Assembly: GCA_048213135.1 (NCBI GenBank)
Contig: PS015010.1
Span: 62,001 to 126,000, forward strand
Source: Reclinomonas americana ATCC 50394
Lineage: Eukaryota > Jakobida > Jakobea > Jakobida
Reading direction: 5' to 3'
Length of the DNA: 64,000 bases
Below are positions 37,044 through 44,490 of the stretch, in pieces (positions within the stretch are counted from its first letter, which is position 1; every line of letters begins with the position of its first letter). The position numbers and the translations under genes are program-made. Below the pieces are notes generated by a model, which saw only the letters and a list, made by a program, of their open reading frames with translations, was not told where the DNA came from and searched no databases.

Positions 37044-37391
37044 TTACAAGCCTAACTTTTCCCTGCCCAGTAACAAACATATGAAGATGATCACCGAAAA
37101 CAAGCTCCCCACCGGCAGGTACCACAGGGTGAGCACACACAAAATAAGTCCGGCAGTATATGCCCAGTCCGCCGCCTGCCAGCAACCATAGAGCCACACC
37201 AGCCAGAGCAAACCGTATACAATGAACAACGGCCCAAGTTTGAATACATCAACATGCATCTTATAAAAAAGATTCGCCCAGGGACCGGGTTTTTCGGGGC
37301 CGATATATTTGCCTTTCAGCATAACATAAATGCCGTCGGCGAACATGTAGGCACCGTTAAGAAAGGCGAGGAGGGAGATGAGTATTTTCAT
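37044..37391 (-). CDS. Small integral membrane protein
   Basis: The 115 residues form four predicted membrane helices (MKILISLLAFLNGAYMFADGIYVML, LGPLFIVYGLLWLVWLYGC, WAYTAGLILCVLTLWYLPVG, LFSVIIFICLLLG). I do not recognise the family. The start at 37391 is preceded by a T-rich heptamer array, as in three other genes here. The downstream end faces the tRNA-remnant terminator. Confidence 0.8.
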   Translation of the reverse strand: MKILISLLAFLNGAYMFADGIYVMLKGKYIGPEKPGPWANLFYKMHVDVFKLGPLFIVYGLLWLVWLYGCWQAADWAYTAGLILCVLTLWYLPVGSLFSVIIFICLLLGREKLGL

Positions 37392-37398
37392 GATGTTG

Positions 37399-37432
37399 TG
37401 AAAGTAAAAATTAAAAAGCCAAAATTCAAAAC
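37399..37432 (-). repeat. T-rich heptanucleotide array upstream of the small membrane protein
   Basis: Read on the minus strand: TTTTGAA, TTTTGGC, TTTTTAA and TTTTTAC, ending 8-10 bases before the start codon at 37391. Confidence 0.6.
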
Positions 37433-37474
37433 TACGCTATACGGGTTCCTTCTGATTGCATACTTTGTTGCATT

Positions 37475-37540
37475 ATGAAAATGATATCCCTTCCCGGTGG
37501 CTCTGAATGGCTGCTGATACTCATGCTGTTCTTCGGTTGC
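37475..37540 (+). pseudogene. Possible 5' remnant of a TatA-like single-helix protein
   Basis: An ATG at 37475 opens MKMISLPGGSEWLLILMLFFGC, which resembles the GG-E-(hydrophobic)n-FG start of TatA-type or similar small one-helix proteins. The frame then runs into the octanucleotide array and hairpin repeat at 37538-37757 and becomes non-protein-like. A TACTTTG box lies just upstream. It may be a gene cut off by arrival of the repeat, or chance. Confidence 0.25.
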
Positions 37541-37604
37541 TGTGCAAATGTGCGGATTGGGAGATTTGGTGATTTGAAAATGTACCGATGTAACCAATCA
37601 TCCG
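37538..37604 (-). repeat. Degenerate octanucleotide array next to repeat copy 2
   Basis: On the plus strand, in-phase 8-bp units such as TGTGCAAA, TGTGCGGA, TTTGGTGA and TGTACCGA. They are the reverse complement of the unit type at 13472-13566 and stand in the same relative position to the hairpin repeat. Confidence 0.7.
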
Positions 37605-37757
37605 CACCTGCTCCGGAGGAACATTTGGTGGGTAGCCACACGGCATGGCGGTGTGGCGCGTTCCGGAGGAACGCATGGTGGGTTCATGATGAATCATGTG
37701 ATGCCGTACAAGTGTGCGACGCAACGATGATGCGCAAAGAACCAATGCCGGTAAACA
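37605..37757 (-). repeat. Interspersed hairpin-rich repeat, copy 2
   Basis: Reverse-oriented relative to 13301-13470. The three-hairpin layout is kept, with changes in the stems that mostly preserve pairing (TGTTCC/GGAGCA). The 414-base spacer 37392-37805 thus holds, in order, a T-rich heptamer array, a possible gene remnant, the octamer array, this repeat and the dipeptidase terminator. Confidence 0.75.
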
Positions 37758-37783
37758 AAAATCCCGGGCCATATAACCCGGGA
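37754..37783 (-). terminator. Rho-independent terminator after the dipeptidase gene
   Basis: Stem TCCCGGG (37762-37768) / CCCGGGA (37777-37783); on the minus strand the complement of AAACAAAAA gives the T-run. It overlaps the outer edge of repeat copy 2 by four bases. Confidence 0.85.
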
Positions 37784-37805
37784 CTGAATTTTATTGATGG
37801 ACCAT

Positions 37806-39170
37806 TTATCCTTCCGTAAAAAATTGATGGAAGTAAGGAATGGTCTCGATGCCTTTGTAGAAATTGGCGAGGTTGAATTTTTCATTCGGGCTGTGCAGGT
37901 TGTCACTGTCCAGTCCGAATCCCATGAACACGATCTTGATGCCGAGTTCTTTTTCAAACAGGGCGCAGATGGGAATACTGCCGCCACCGCGAACCGGTAT
38001 CGGTGTTTTGCCAAAAGTGGCTTCCATGGCTTTGGCCGCTGCCTGGTAGGCCTTACTGTCGATAGGCGTCATATAAGGTTCGCCGCCATGATGGAGGGAA
38101 GCTTTTACGGTCACGTAAGGAGGAGCAATGCTCTGCAGGTGGTTGATAAGTATATCGGTGATCTTGTCCGTGGTTTGATTGGGAACGAGGCGTGCCGATA
38201 TTTTAGCGAATGCCTTACTTGGCAGTACGGTTTTGGCGCCTTCACCGGTATAGCCGCCCCAGATGCCGTTGAGTTCGAGGGTAGGGCGTATGCCTGTTCT
38301 TTCATTGGTGCTGAAACCTTTTTCGCCCCAGAGTTCTTTTACACCCAGATCGTCTTTGTATTCCTGTTCGTCGAATGGCGCCATGGCCATCAGTTTCCTT
38401 TCTTCATCGGTAGCGATGGCTACGTCATCGTAAAAGCCGGGTATGGTGATATGGTTGTTCTCGTCATGAAGCGAAGCGATCATTTTAGCCAGGATGGTGA
38501 TGGGGTTGGCTACCGCGCCGCCATATACACCGCTGTGCAGGTCGCGGTTAGGACCTGTCACTTCCACTTCAATATAACTGAGGCCGCGAACACCGATGTC
38601 GATGCTGGGTGTATCAAGACTAATCATAGCGCTGTCGCTGATGAGGATACAGTCGGCTTTGAGCAGGTCTTTATGCGAGGCGACAAACTTGCCGAGGTTC
38701 GGCGAACCCACTTCTTCCTCACCTTCAATACAAAACTTGATGTTGTTGGTGAGGGTGCCGGTCTGCACCAGGGTTTCCAGTGCTTTTACATGCATATAAA
38801 ATTGTCCCTTATCGTCGCAGCTGCCACGGGCGAATATTTTACCGTCGATGATCACCGGGTCAAACGGACCGCTTTTCCAGAGTTCCAGTGGTTCCGGCGG
38901 TTGTACATCGTAATGGCCGTATACCAGTACTGTAGGTTTGGAAGGATCAACGATCTTTTCACCATATACCAGCGGGTGGCCATCGGTTTCATATATCTCC
39001 GCCTTATCGGCTCCGGCTTCCAGCAGTCTTGCTTTAACGGCTTCGGCGCAACGGAGCATGTCGTCTTTGTGTTCACTTTTGGCGCTTACGCTGGGGATGC
39101 GCAGCAGTTCGAGCAGTTCTTCCAGGAAGCGATCTTTATTCTTTTCCTGGTATTCTTTCCACGCTTGCAT
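37806..39170 (-). CDS. M20-family dipeptidase
   Basis: The 454 residues show the two-zinc M20 pattern: VLVYGHYDVQPPEP (first His and Asp), GSCDDKGQFYMHVKALE (bridging Asp), FCIEGEEEVGSPNL (general-base Glu and metal Glu) and a distal IFMGFGLDSDNLHSPNE (His). About 180 residues in the middle form the lid/dimerisation domain. Length and motifs fit the PepV/CNDP-like cytosolic dipeptidases; there is no signal peptide. Confidence 0.93.
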   Translation of the reverse strand: MQAWKEYQEKNKDRFLEELLELLRIPSVSAKSEHKDDMLRCAEAVKARLLEAGADKAEIYETDGHPLVYGEKIVDPSKPTVLVYGHYDVQPPEPLELWKSGPFDPVIIDGKIFARGSCDDKGQFYMHVKALETLVQTGTLTNNIKFCIEGEEEVGSPNLGKFVASHKDLLKADCILISDSAMISLDTPSIDIGVRGLSYIEVEVTGPNRDLHSGVYGGAVANPITILAKMIASLHDENNHITIPGFYDDVAIATDEERKLMAMAPFDEQEYKDDLGVKELWGEKGFSTNERTGIRPTLELNGIWGGYTGEGAKTVLPSKAFAKISARLVPNQTTDKITDILINHLQSIAPPYVTVKASLHHGGEPYMTPIDSKAYQAAAKAMEATFGKTPIPVRGGGSIPICALFEKELGIKIVFMGFGLDSDNLHSPNEKFNLANFYKGIETIPYFHQFFTEG

Positions 39171-39267
39171 GTGACAAGTATTAAGGGTTGAAAAATAGAA
39201 AATTCAGGTCAACGAAAGTAAGCGTTTTTGACCGCAATATGACGATGTAAACAAACTCTAAAATTTT

Positions 39268-39292
39268 GCAAAAAAAGGCGCTCTTTTTTTGC
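39268..39292. promoter_or_regulatory. Perfect A/T hairpin overlapping a -33 box
   Basis: GCAAAAAAAG at 39268-39277 and CTTTTTTTGC at 39283-39292 pair over 10 bp around GCGCT. The right arm contains the TTTG used as -33 box by the promoter at 39288-39318, so the structure could be a protein-binding operator. Confidence 0.45.
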
Positions 39293-39318
39293 CGGAATAA
39301 CCCGGGCATTTATATTTG
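39288..39318 (+). promoter_or_regulatory. Perfect Bacteroidota promoter without a downstream ORF
   Basis: TTTG at 39288-39291, exactly 19 bases, then TATATTTG at 39311-39318: both boxes match the phylum consensus. It points to the plus strand, where the next 97 bases carry no ORF and end against the 3' end of a minus-strand gene. Confidence 0.7.
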
Positions 39319-39323
39319 CCTCA

Positions 39324-39402
39324 GATTGTTTGTCAATTTATCAGCCTTTGTTCTAGTTGTGCAATAAACCAGCGCCTCTATTACAAAGGCTGAGTCGATT
39401 TT
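39324..39402 (+). ncRNA. Candidate small RNA
   Basis: Transcription from the perfect promoter at 39288-39318 would produce an RNA with an 11-bp inverted repeat, TCAGCCTTTGT (39341-39351) and ACAAAGGCTGA (39383-39393), enclosing a 31-base loop and followed by a short T-rich stretch. It shows no features of 4.5S RNA, tmRNA or RNase P RNA, and I cannot assign it to a known family. The 3' end is a guess. Confidence 0.4.
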
Positions 39403-39414
39403 GGACCTTTCCCC

Positions 39415-39933
39415 TTACTTCCGTGGTTGTAATAACCGCAGTACCAGGCCGGTGAGCAGGTACAGTATCACCAGTATTACCAGCAGCCATTTGATAGCGG
39501 AAAAACAACAGGTGAGCAGCGCGATATTGTTATAAATAGTCCCGTTCAGGCTCATCAGCATGCCGGCGTTTTCAAGTATGTCGAGGAAACCGGCGAGCAG
39601 GGCCGCCTGTGCCAGCAGTGAACCGGCACGGCCATAATTGCCTTTGATAACAGCGCCCAGCCGAAGGCAGCTGGCGGAAAGAAAGAAGGCATAGAAAAAC
39701 AGAAAGATGAAGTCGAGCCAGGTATTCACTTTGGCCTTGCTGATATTGTCCACATCGGCCGCCGGTGTCCATGCTTTAAGAATATCATTTACCTGTACGG
39801 CATTGCTGGCCAACTCCAGGTTAACAATGCCATAGGGTGTTGCCGGTGTTTTCAGCGAAGCGCCGGTAATGGCCATGACCACTACCATGATGAGGGTGCC
39901 TGCCAGCAGGAACCAGTACGTATATTTTTTCAT
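39415..39933 (-). CDS. Hypothetical membrane protein
   Basis: The 172 residues have four predicted membrane helices: an N-terminal one (YTYWFLLAGTLIMVVVMAITG), a pair in the middle (FIFLFFYAFFLSASCL, LLAQAALLAGFLDILE) and a C-terminal one (WLLVILVILYLLTGLVL). Between the first and second lies a 45-residue probably periplasmic loop. The family is not recognised. It follows the SOD gene by 24 bases and is probably in one operon with it and the LptF-like permease. Confidence 0.8.
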   Translation of the reverse strand: MKKYTYWFLLAGTLIMVVVMAITGASLKTPATPYGIVNLELASNAVQVNDILKAWTPAADVDNISKAKVNTWLDFIFLFFYAFFLSASCLRLGAVIKGNYGRAGSLLAQAALLAGFLDILENAGMLMSLNGTIYNNIALLTCCFSAIKWLLVILVILYLLTGLVLRLLQPRK

Positions 39934-39957
39934 GAACGGAGTTGCTAACGGAAGCGG

Positions 39958-40689
39958 CTACCCGATAGTATTGAAACGTTGCTGTACAAAATCCCAGTTC
40001 ACCACGTTCCACCAGTTCTCAATATATTCCGGGCGCCTGTTCTGGTATTTGAGATAATAAGCGTGTTCCCACACATCAAGCCCCAGCAAAGGGGTTCCTT
40101 TGATATCGCTGATGTCCATCAGCGGGTTATCCTGGTTGGGAGAGGAGCCTATCTTCAGGGTCTTCTTATCGGCATACAACCATGCCCAGCCGCTGCCAAA
40201 ACGGTTCTTCGCCGCGTCGGTGAACTGCGCTTTGAAATTGTCGAAACTGCCAAAACTGCTTTCTATCTTTTTGAGCAGCGTGCCCGAAGGTTTGTTGCCT
40301 TCCTGTTTGGGACGCATGCATTGCCAGAACAATTCGTGGTTGTAATGACCGCCGGCGTTGTTGCGCATTTTGGCGGAGTATTTTGAAATACGGACAAGGA
40401 TCGATTCTACGGTTTCGGTATTGGCTACTTTTTCCGCGGCTGCGGCGTCTTTCAGGTTCTTGGAATAAGTGGCCGCATGTTTGGAGTAATGTATCTCCAT
40501 CGTTTTGGCATCGATAATGTTTTCCAGTGCATCATAGGCATACGGCAGCGGTTGCTGGTCGAAACCGGTAAGCGGCGAATGAGCCGGTGATGCAAACAGG
40601 CTGCCTGCGGCACTCATGCCCACACCTGCTGCAATGCCACCTTTTACCGACGTGGTGATGAATTTCCTGCGGTTGTATTTTGTTGCCAT
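39958..40689 (-). CDS. Tat-exported Fe/Mn superoxide dismutase
   Basis: The 243 residues begin with a twin-arginine signal (NRRKFITTSVKGGIAAGVGMSAAGSLFA). The Fe/Mn-SOD fold follows, with metal ligands His in MEIHYSKHAATY and GGHYNHELFW, and Asp and His in LDVWEHAYYLKYQNRRPEYIENWW. It dismutates superoxide, and the Tat signal places it outside the cytoplasm in folded, metal-loaded form. Fe or Mn preference cannot be decided here. It lies 14 bases after the LptF-like gene. Confidence 0.93.
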   Translation of the reverse strand: MATKYNRRKFITTSVKGGIAAGVGMSAAGSLFASPAHSPLTGFDQQPLPYAYDALENIIDAKTMEIHYSKHAATYSKNLKDAAAAEKVANTETVESILVRISKYSAKMRNNAGGHYNHELFWQCMRPKQEGNKPSGTLLKKIESSFGSFDNFKAQFTDAAKNRFGSGWAWLYADKKTLKIGSSPNQDNPLMDISDIKGTPLLGLDVWEHAYYLKYQNRRPEYIENWWNVVNWDFVQQRFNTIG

Positions 40690-40703
40690 AATCGTATATT
40701 TTA

Positions 40704-42143
40704 TCAGGCAGTAGCTGCCTTGTTTTTCTTACCCAATTTACTGAATAAAGGGCGTATTTTTTTGAAGAGACGGTAATAAAATTCCTTATTGAAGAGTTGT
40801 GAATCGTGCATGGCTTTGTAGGTGAAGAAAGCACCTACCGGTGTCAGAACGATCACGGCCAGCCACATACCCATAACCGGGCTCATGATACCCTCTTTCA
40901 CGAACTTTTCCCCGAACATGTTCAGCAGGTGAAAGATGAGGAAGAAAACGATGGCTACCACCAGCGGCATACCCAATCCGCCTTTACGGATAATAGAGCC
41001 CAGCGGCGCACCAATGAAAAACAATACGATACAAGCCAGTGACAGGGAAAATTTCCGGTGCCATTCGATCTTGTGGAAGCGGACATCCTTGGCCCTGTTG
41101 TCGGCATCGGTGGCGGAATTCTGCGCTATGGATTTCAGCACATTGGCGGTGGAAAGCGCCGATTCGCTTACACGAAAGGCAGCAGAGTCGGGGATGAGTT
41201 TACCGCCGCGTGCCGTGTCGGCCTGTGCATACTTCCACACACTGTCACTGTATTTCATGGCGGGCACATAAGCAGTGAACTCACGCTGGGTTTTCCTGCT
41301 AAAAGAGTCCTCCAGTTTTTCCACTTCGGCCAGGTGCCTGTCGAGTTGCGAGATGTTCAGCATCCTCACATTATTGCGGTAAACAGAATCGCTGGTGGTC
41401 TGTTTCTGCAGCGTGCTGATGTCGAATAATTTTTTAAAACTCTTGAACCCCACCCGTATAAATTCTGTCGCGGTATCGCCGTAGTTGCCACTTTCCTGGT
41501 AGCGGAAACCATTCTCGAGGTTGAACTCCAGGAAACGCTGGTCGGGAGATATTTTCATTACACCTTTCTGGGCAATGATGCTGTTGTCCTGCAATGCATT
41601 GCCCTGCTCGTAAATGAGTACGTTGTGTATCGTTTGCCCGTCGCGGTCCTTTTTGCCCACTTTAATGGCATACCCGGGAATATGGGTGTAGAATACGCCT
41701 TCCCGCAGATCGAGTGCCGGCTTCTTGTATAAGATATCGTTATAGAGCGCTACCGATTTGAGCTGGGCATAAGGAATAACATAGTTGGCAAAAAGAAAAG
41801 TGATACCGCTCAGCAATATCGACACCCACATAAGCGGGCGCATGAAACGCAGCAATGATATGCCGGAAGATTTAATGGCCACCAGTTCAAAACTTTCGCC
41901 CAGGTTGCCAAATGTCATGATGGATGAAATAAGGATGGCGATGGGCATGGCCAGGATGAGCAGGGTGGCGCTCATGTAAAAAAGAAAAAGACCAATAGTG
42001 CCGAAATCAAGTCCCTTACCCACCAGGTCATCAATGTATTTCCATACCGTTTGCATGAGCAGCACAAAGAGTGCGATGAAGAACGTTACGATGAACGGCC
42101 CGATAAAAGACTTCAGGATGAGGAGGTCTAATTTTTTGAACAT
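40704..42143 (-). CDS. LptF/LptG-family (YjgP/YjgQ) permease
   Basis: With the ATG at 42143 (MFKKLDLLILKSFIGPFIVTFFIALFVLLMQTVWKY) the protein has 479 residues; the frame extends three codons to a TTG. Three N-terminal helices, a large periplasmic domain (about 100-370) and three C-terminal helices match LptF/LptG. These permeases, with LptB, extract lipopolysaccharide from the inner membrane. The motif SLALACIVLFFIGAPLGSIIRKGGLG fits the family. The partner permease is not in the window. Confidence 0.92.
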   Translation of the reverse strand: MFKKLDLLILKSFIGPFIVTFFIALFVLLMQTVWKYIDDLVGKGLDFGTIGLFLFYMSATLLILAMPIAILISSIMTFGNLGESFELVAIKSSGISLLRFMRPLMWVSILLSGITFLFANYVIPYAQLKSVALYNDILYKKPALDLREGVFYTHIPGYAIKVGKKDRDGQTIHNVLIYEQGNALQDNSIIAQKGVMKISPDQRFLEFNLENGFRYQESGNYGDTATEFIRVGFKSFKKLFDISTLQKQTTSDSVYRNNVRMLNISQLDRHLAEVEKLEDSFSRKTQREFTAYVPAMKYSDSVWKYAQADTARGGKLIPDSAAFRVSESALSTANVLKSIAQNSATDADNRAKDVRFHKIEWHRKFSLSLACIVLFFIGAPLGSIIRKGGLGMPLVVAIVFFLIFHLLNMFGEKFVKEGIMSPVMGMWLAVIVLTPVGAFFTYKAMHDSQLFNKEFYYRLFKKIRPLFSKLGKKNKAATA

Positions 42144-42187
42144 GACTGGCAAACCGGTGAACCGTATATTATTTGTAACTTGATCTT

Positions 42188-42805
42188 ATGACGCCCGGTA
42201 CAACAAATTTAGCGCTTTCCGGTGAGGAACTTCAACTGGTAAACAATACTGCCTGGATTTTAACGAAACGGAAGGTGATGGACAAAGCTATAGCCCTACT
42301 GGGTAACCTGTCGCAACAACTGCAGGAACTCGTTAAAAAAGAAGCCGGTTCACTGGCTGCTGAGATCGTGGCATCGCAACCCAAAATTTCGAAAGGAGAG
42401 AACTACCAGGGATTGCCGTATGCAGTACTCGATTACCCGCGTCATTTTGTAAAAGAGGATATACTGGCCATACGCACTTTATTCTGGTGGGGGAATTTCT
42501 TCAGTGTAACCCTGCATATCAGCGGTGTTTTCAAACAACGTTACTGGCAACAGCTGCTCAATAATTTACTGGAAGAGGGTGATGGGGACATTCATCTTTT
42601 TACCGGCACCGATCCGTGGCAGCATCATTTTGGTGAAGACAATTATACGCCGGTTATACAAATGGATTCGGAACAGGTACGCAGACTTGTGGAGGCCGGT
42701 CCGTTCATCAAACTGGCATGCCGCTACCCGCTGGACGAATGGGAACATATTCCTACAAGGGTGCTGGACCAGTCGGCCCGTTGGCTTCGTTTGTTATCGG
42801 TTTAA
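42188..42805 (+). CDS. Conserved hypothetical protein
   Basis: The 205 residues are soluble, with an aromatic- and charge-rich composition (YAVLDYPRHFVKEDILAIRTLFWWGNFFSVTLHISG). I recognise no named domain; it looks like a small conserved protein of Bacteroidota. It diverges from the LptF-like gene and its stop codon shares bases TTAA with that of the converging START-like gene (overlap 42802-42805). Confidence 0.82.
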   Translation: MTPGTTNLALSGEELQLVNNTAWILTKRKVMDKAIALLGNLSQQLQELVKKEAGSLAAEIVASQPKISKGENYQGLPYAVLDYPRHFVKEDILAIRTLFWWGNFFSVTLHISGVFKQRYWQQLLNNLLEEGDGDIHLFTGTDPWQHHFGEDNYTPVIQMDSEQVRRLVEAGPFIKLACRYPLDEWEHIPTRVLDQSARWLRLLSV

Positions 42806-43182
42806 CTGCCGAGACGGTGGAAGAGGTCCTTCAATTGTGACTCCCAGAGAAGGGTTTGGTCTTTGATCTCTTTTTTATCGGCGAAATCCTTAACTACCAG
42901 GATGGTTTGATTGGTAATATCTGATTTATCGATCCTCAGTTCAAAGAATTCATCCTTTTGCTGGTACATCCACCTGAAACGTACGAATTTATCCTCCTCA
43001 CTGTCTACTAATTCCGCTTTTTCATCCGATCCATTCCAGGAAAAACTGAACATACCATCCCGTTCATCCACCTTTTCAGCAAACCACTCCTGTAATCCGG
43101 CCGGGGTCCTTAAAAACTCGTATAAAATGCCAGGAGAGCACCTGACAGGGTATTCCAACGTAAATAAAACTTTCTTACTCAT
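42802..43182 (-). CDS. START-like (SRPBCC-fold) protein
   Basis: The 126 residues resemble the small Bacteroidota START-like domain proteins related to AHSA1: FTLEYPVRCSPGILYEFLRTPAGLQEWFAEKV at the front, WNGSDEKAELVDSEEDKFVRFRW in the sheet and a final helix LWESQLKDLFHRLGS. The fold has a ligand cavity; the ligand is unknown. The end overlaps the converging gene by four bases. Confidence 0.85.
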   Translation of the reverse strand: MSKKVLFTLEYPVRCSPGILYEFLRTPAGLQEWFAEKVDERDGMFSFSWNGSDEKAELVDSEEDKFVRFRWMYQQKDEFFELRIDKSDITNQTILVVKDFADKKEIKDQTLLWESQLKDLFHRLGS

Positions 43183-43233
43183 TCTGTGTATTTGTAAATC
43201 CTTGATTCTTGCAATAATAACAAAATAAACTGC

Positions 43234-43262
43234 TTGTCAAAATAAATAGTGAATTATTTTTG
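43234..43262 (+). promoter_or_regulatory. Putative rpoD promoter
   Basis: TTG at 43234-43236, 18 bases, TATTTTTG at 43255-43262 (exact -7 match). The start codon is at 43450, so the mRNA leader would be about 180 bases and very AT-rich, with small inverted repeats such as GTTAAC near 43400. Confidence 0.5.
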
Positions 43263-43449
43263 TTTAATATATATATTAAAAATCATAAACAATTTTATTT
43301 TAAATAACCTGAAACCCAGTGTTTTAGAAAAATATTTTTTGGTAACATATAGTAAATAACTTAAATTACGTTAGTAATAAAGCGGTTTTTTAACAAAATG
43401 TTAACCGTTTGCCTGTTTTTCCTAAAACTTAACCAAACCAACTAGGCTT

Positions 43450-44325
43450 ATGAGTATGCGTCAGCTAAAGATCACTAAGTCGATTACCAACAGGGAGAGT
43501 CAGAGCCTGGAGAAATACCTCCAGGAGATTGGGAAAGTAGAATTGATCAATCCTGAAGAAGAGGTCAAACTGGCCATCAGGATCAAACAAGGCGACCAGG
43601 CCGCATTGGAAAAACTAACCAAAGCCAATCTTCGTTTCGTAGTTTCCGTAGCCAAACAATACCAGAACCAGGGGCTTACCCTCCCGGATCTTATCAATGA
43701 AGGCAACCTGGGTCTTATCAAAGCAGCACAGCGTTTTGATGAAACACGCGGTTTCAAATTCATTTCCTACGCTGTATGGTGGATCCGCCAGAGCATCTTG
43801 CAGGCACTGGCCGAACAATCCAGGATCGTAAGGCTGCCCCTCAACAAAGTAGGGCTCACCAACCGCATCAGCAAAGCCTTTTCTCAGCTGGAACAGGAGT
43901 ATGAAAGGGAGCCAACACCGGAAGAACTGGCCTTTATGCTGGATATGGATGCCGATGAGATCGCCGCCACGCTTGGCGTTGCCGCCCGCCATGTGAGTAT
44001 GGACCAGCCTTTGTCTGACGGAGAGGAAAGTACCCTCATCGATGTACTCGTCAACCACAACGCGGTAAGTACCGATAACGAACTTGCCTTTAAAGCTTCA
44101 CTCAAAACCGAAATAGACCGCTCACTCAGCACCCTTACCGAAAGACAAAAGGATGTCATCCGCTTTTTCTTTGGTATTGGGGTAGATCATGCGCTCAGCC
44201 TGGAAGACATCGGCGAACATTTCAACCTCACCCGTGAAAGGGTGCGCCAGATCAAGGATAAAGCCATTACCAAGCTGCGTACAGCTTCCCGCTGTAAACT
44301 GCTGAGGGCTTACCTGGGTACCTAG
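43450..44325 (+). CDS. rpoD: Primary RNA polymerase sigma factor (RpoD/SigA)
   Basis: The 291 residues include region 1.2 ([24 protein letters not shown]), region 2 with the -10 recognition helix ([30 protein letters not shown]), region 3 and region 4 ([29 protein letters not shown]). Region 1.1 is absent, as usual for the primary sigma of Bacteroidota. This factor should read the TTTG/TAnnTTTG promoters seen in the window. A second in-frame ATG two codons downstream (43456) is equally possible as start. The stop codon is followed by a heptamer array. Confidence 0.95.
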   Translation: MSMRQLKITKSITNRESQSLEKYLQEIGKVELINPEEEVKLAIRIKQGDQAALEKLTKANLRFVVSVAKQYQNQGLTLPDLINEGNLGLIKAAQRFDETRGFKFISYAVWWIRQSILQALAEQSRIVRLPLNKVGLTNRISKAFSQLEQEYEREPTPEELAFMLDMDADEIAATLGVAARHVSMDQPLSDGEESTLIDVLVNHNAVSTDNELAFKASLKTEIDRSLSTLTERQKDVIRFFFGIGVDHALSLEDIGEHFNLTRERVRQIKDKAITKLRTASRCKLLRAYLGT

Positions 44326-44326
44326 C

Positions 44327-44420
44327 GTATCCCGCACCCCGCATCTGGCATCGGCCATTCCGTATCCGGCATCCGGCATCCGGCATTCATACATCCGCAT
44401 ATCCGCACATCCCCACACCC
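44327..44420. repeat. Hepta- then octanucleotide array directly after rpoD
   Basis: Starting one base after the rpoD stop, about ten 7-bp units (GTATCCC, GCATCTG, GCATCCG, GCATTCA and others) are followed without a break by 8-bp units (GCATATCC, GCACATCC, CCACACCC). The period changes from 7 to 8 inside one array. Confidence 0.75.
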
Positions 44421-44436
44421 ATCAATTATTTTCACA

Positions 44437-44467
44437 TTGGCGGAATCCCCTTTTTTTCCGAAATTTG
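44437..44467 (+). promoter_or_regulatory. Putative promoter of the E2 gene
   Basis: TTG at 44437-44439, 20 bases, GAAATTTG at 44460-44467 (first base differs from TAnnTTTG). The start codon is at 44491. Confidence 0.5.
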
Positions 44468-44490
44468 CAAAACGCTAAAAATCAAGATAG

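Noticed and set aside
37794-39191. 465-residue plus-strand ORF opposite the M20 dipeptidase
   Set aside because: Complete mirror of a gene with all catalytic motifs; aromatic-rich antisense composition.
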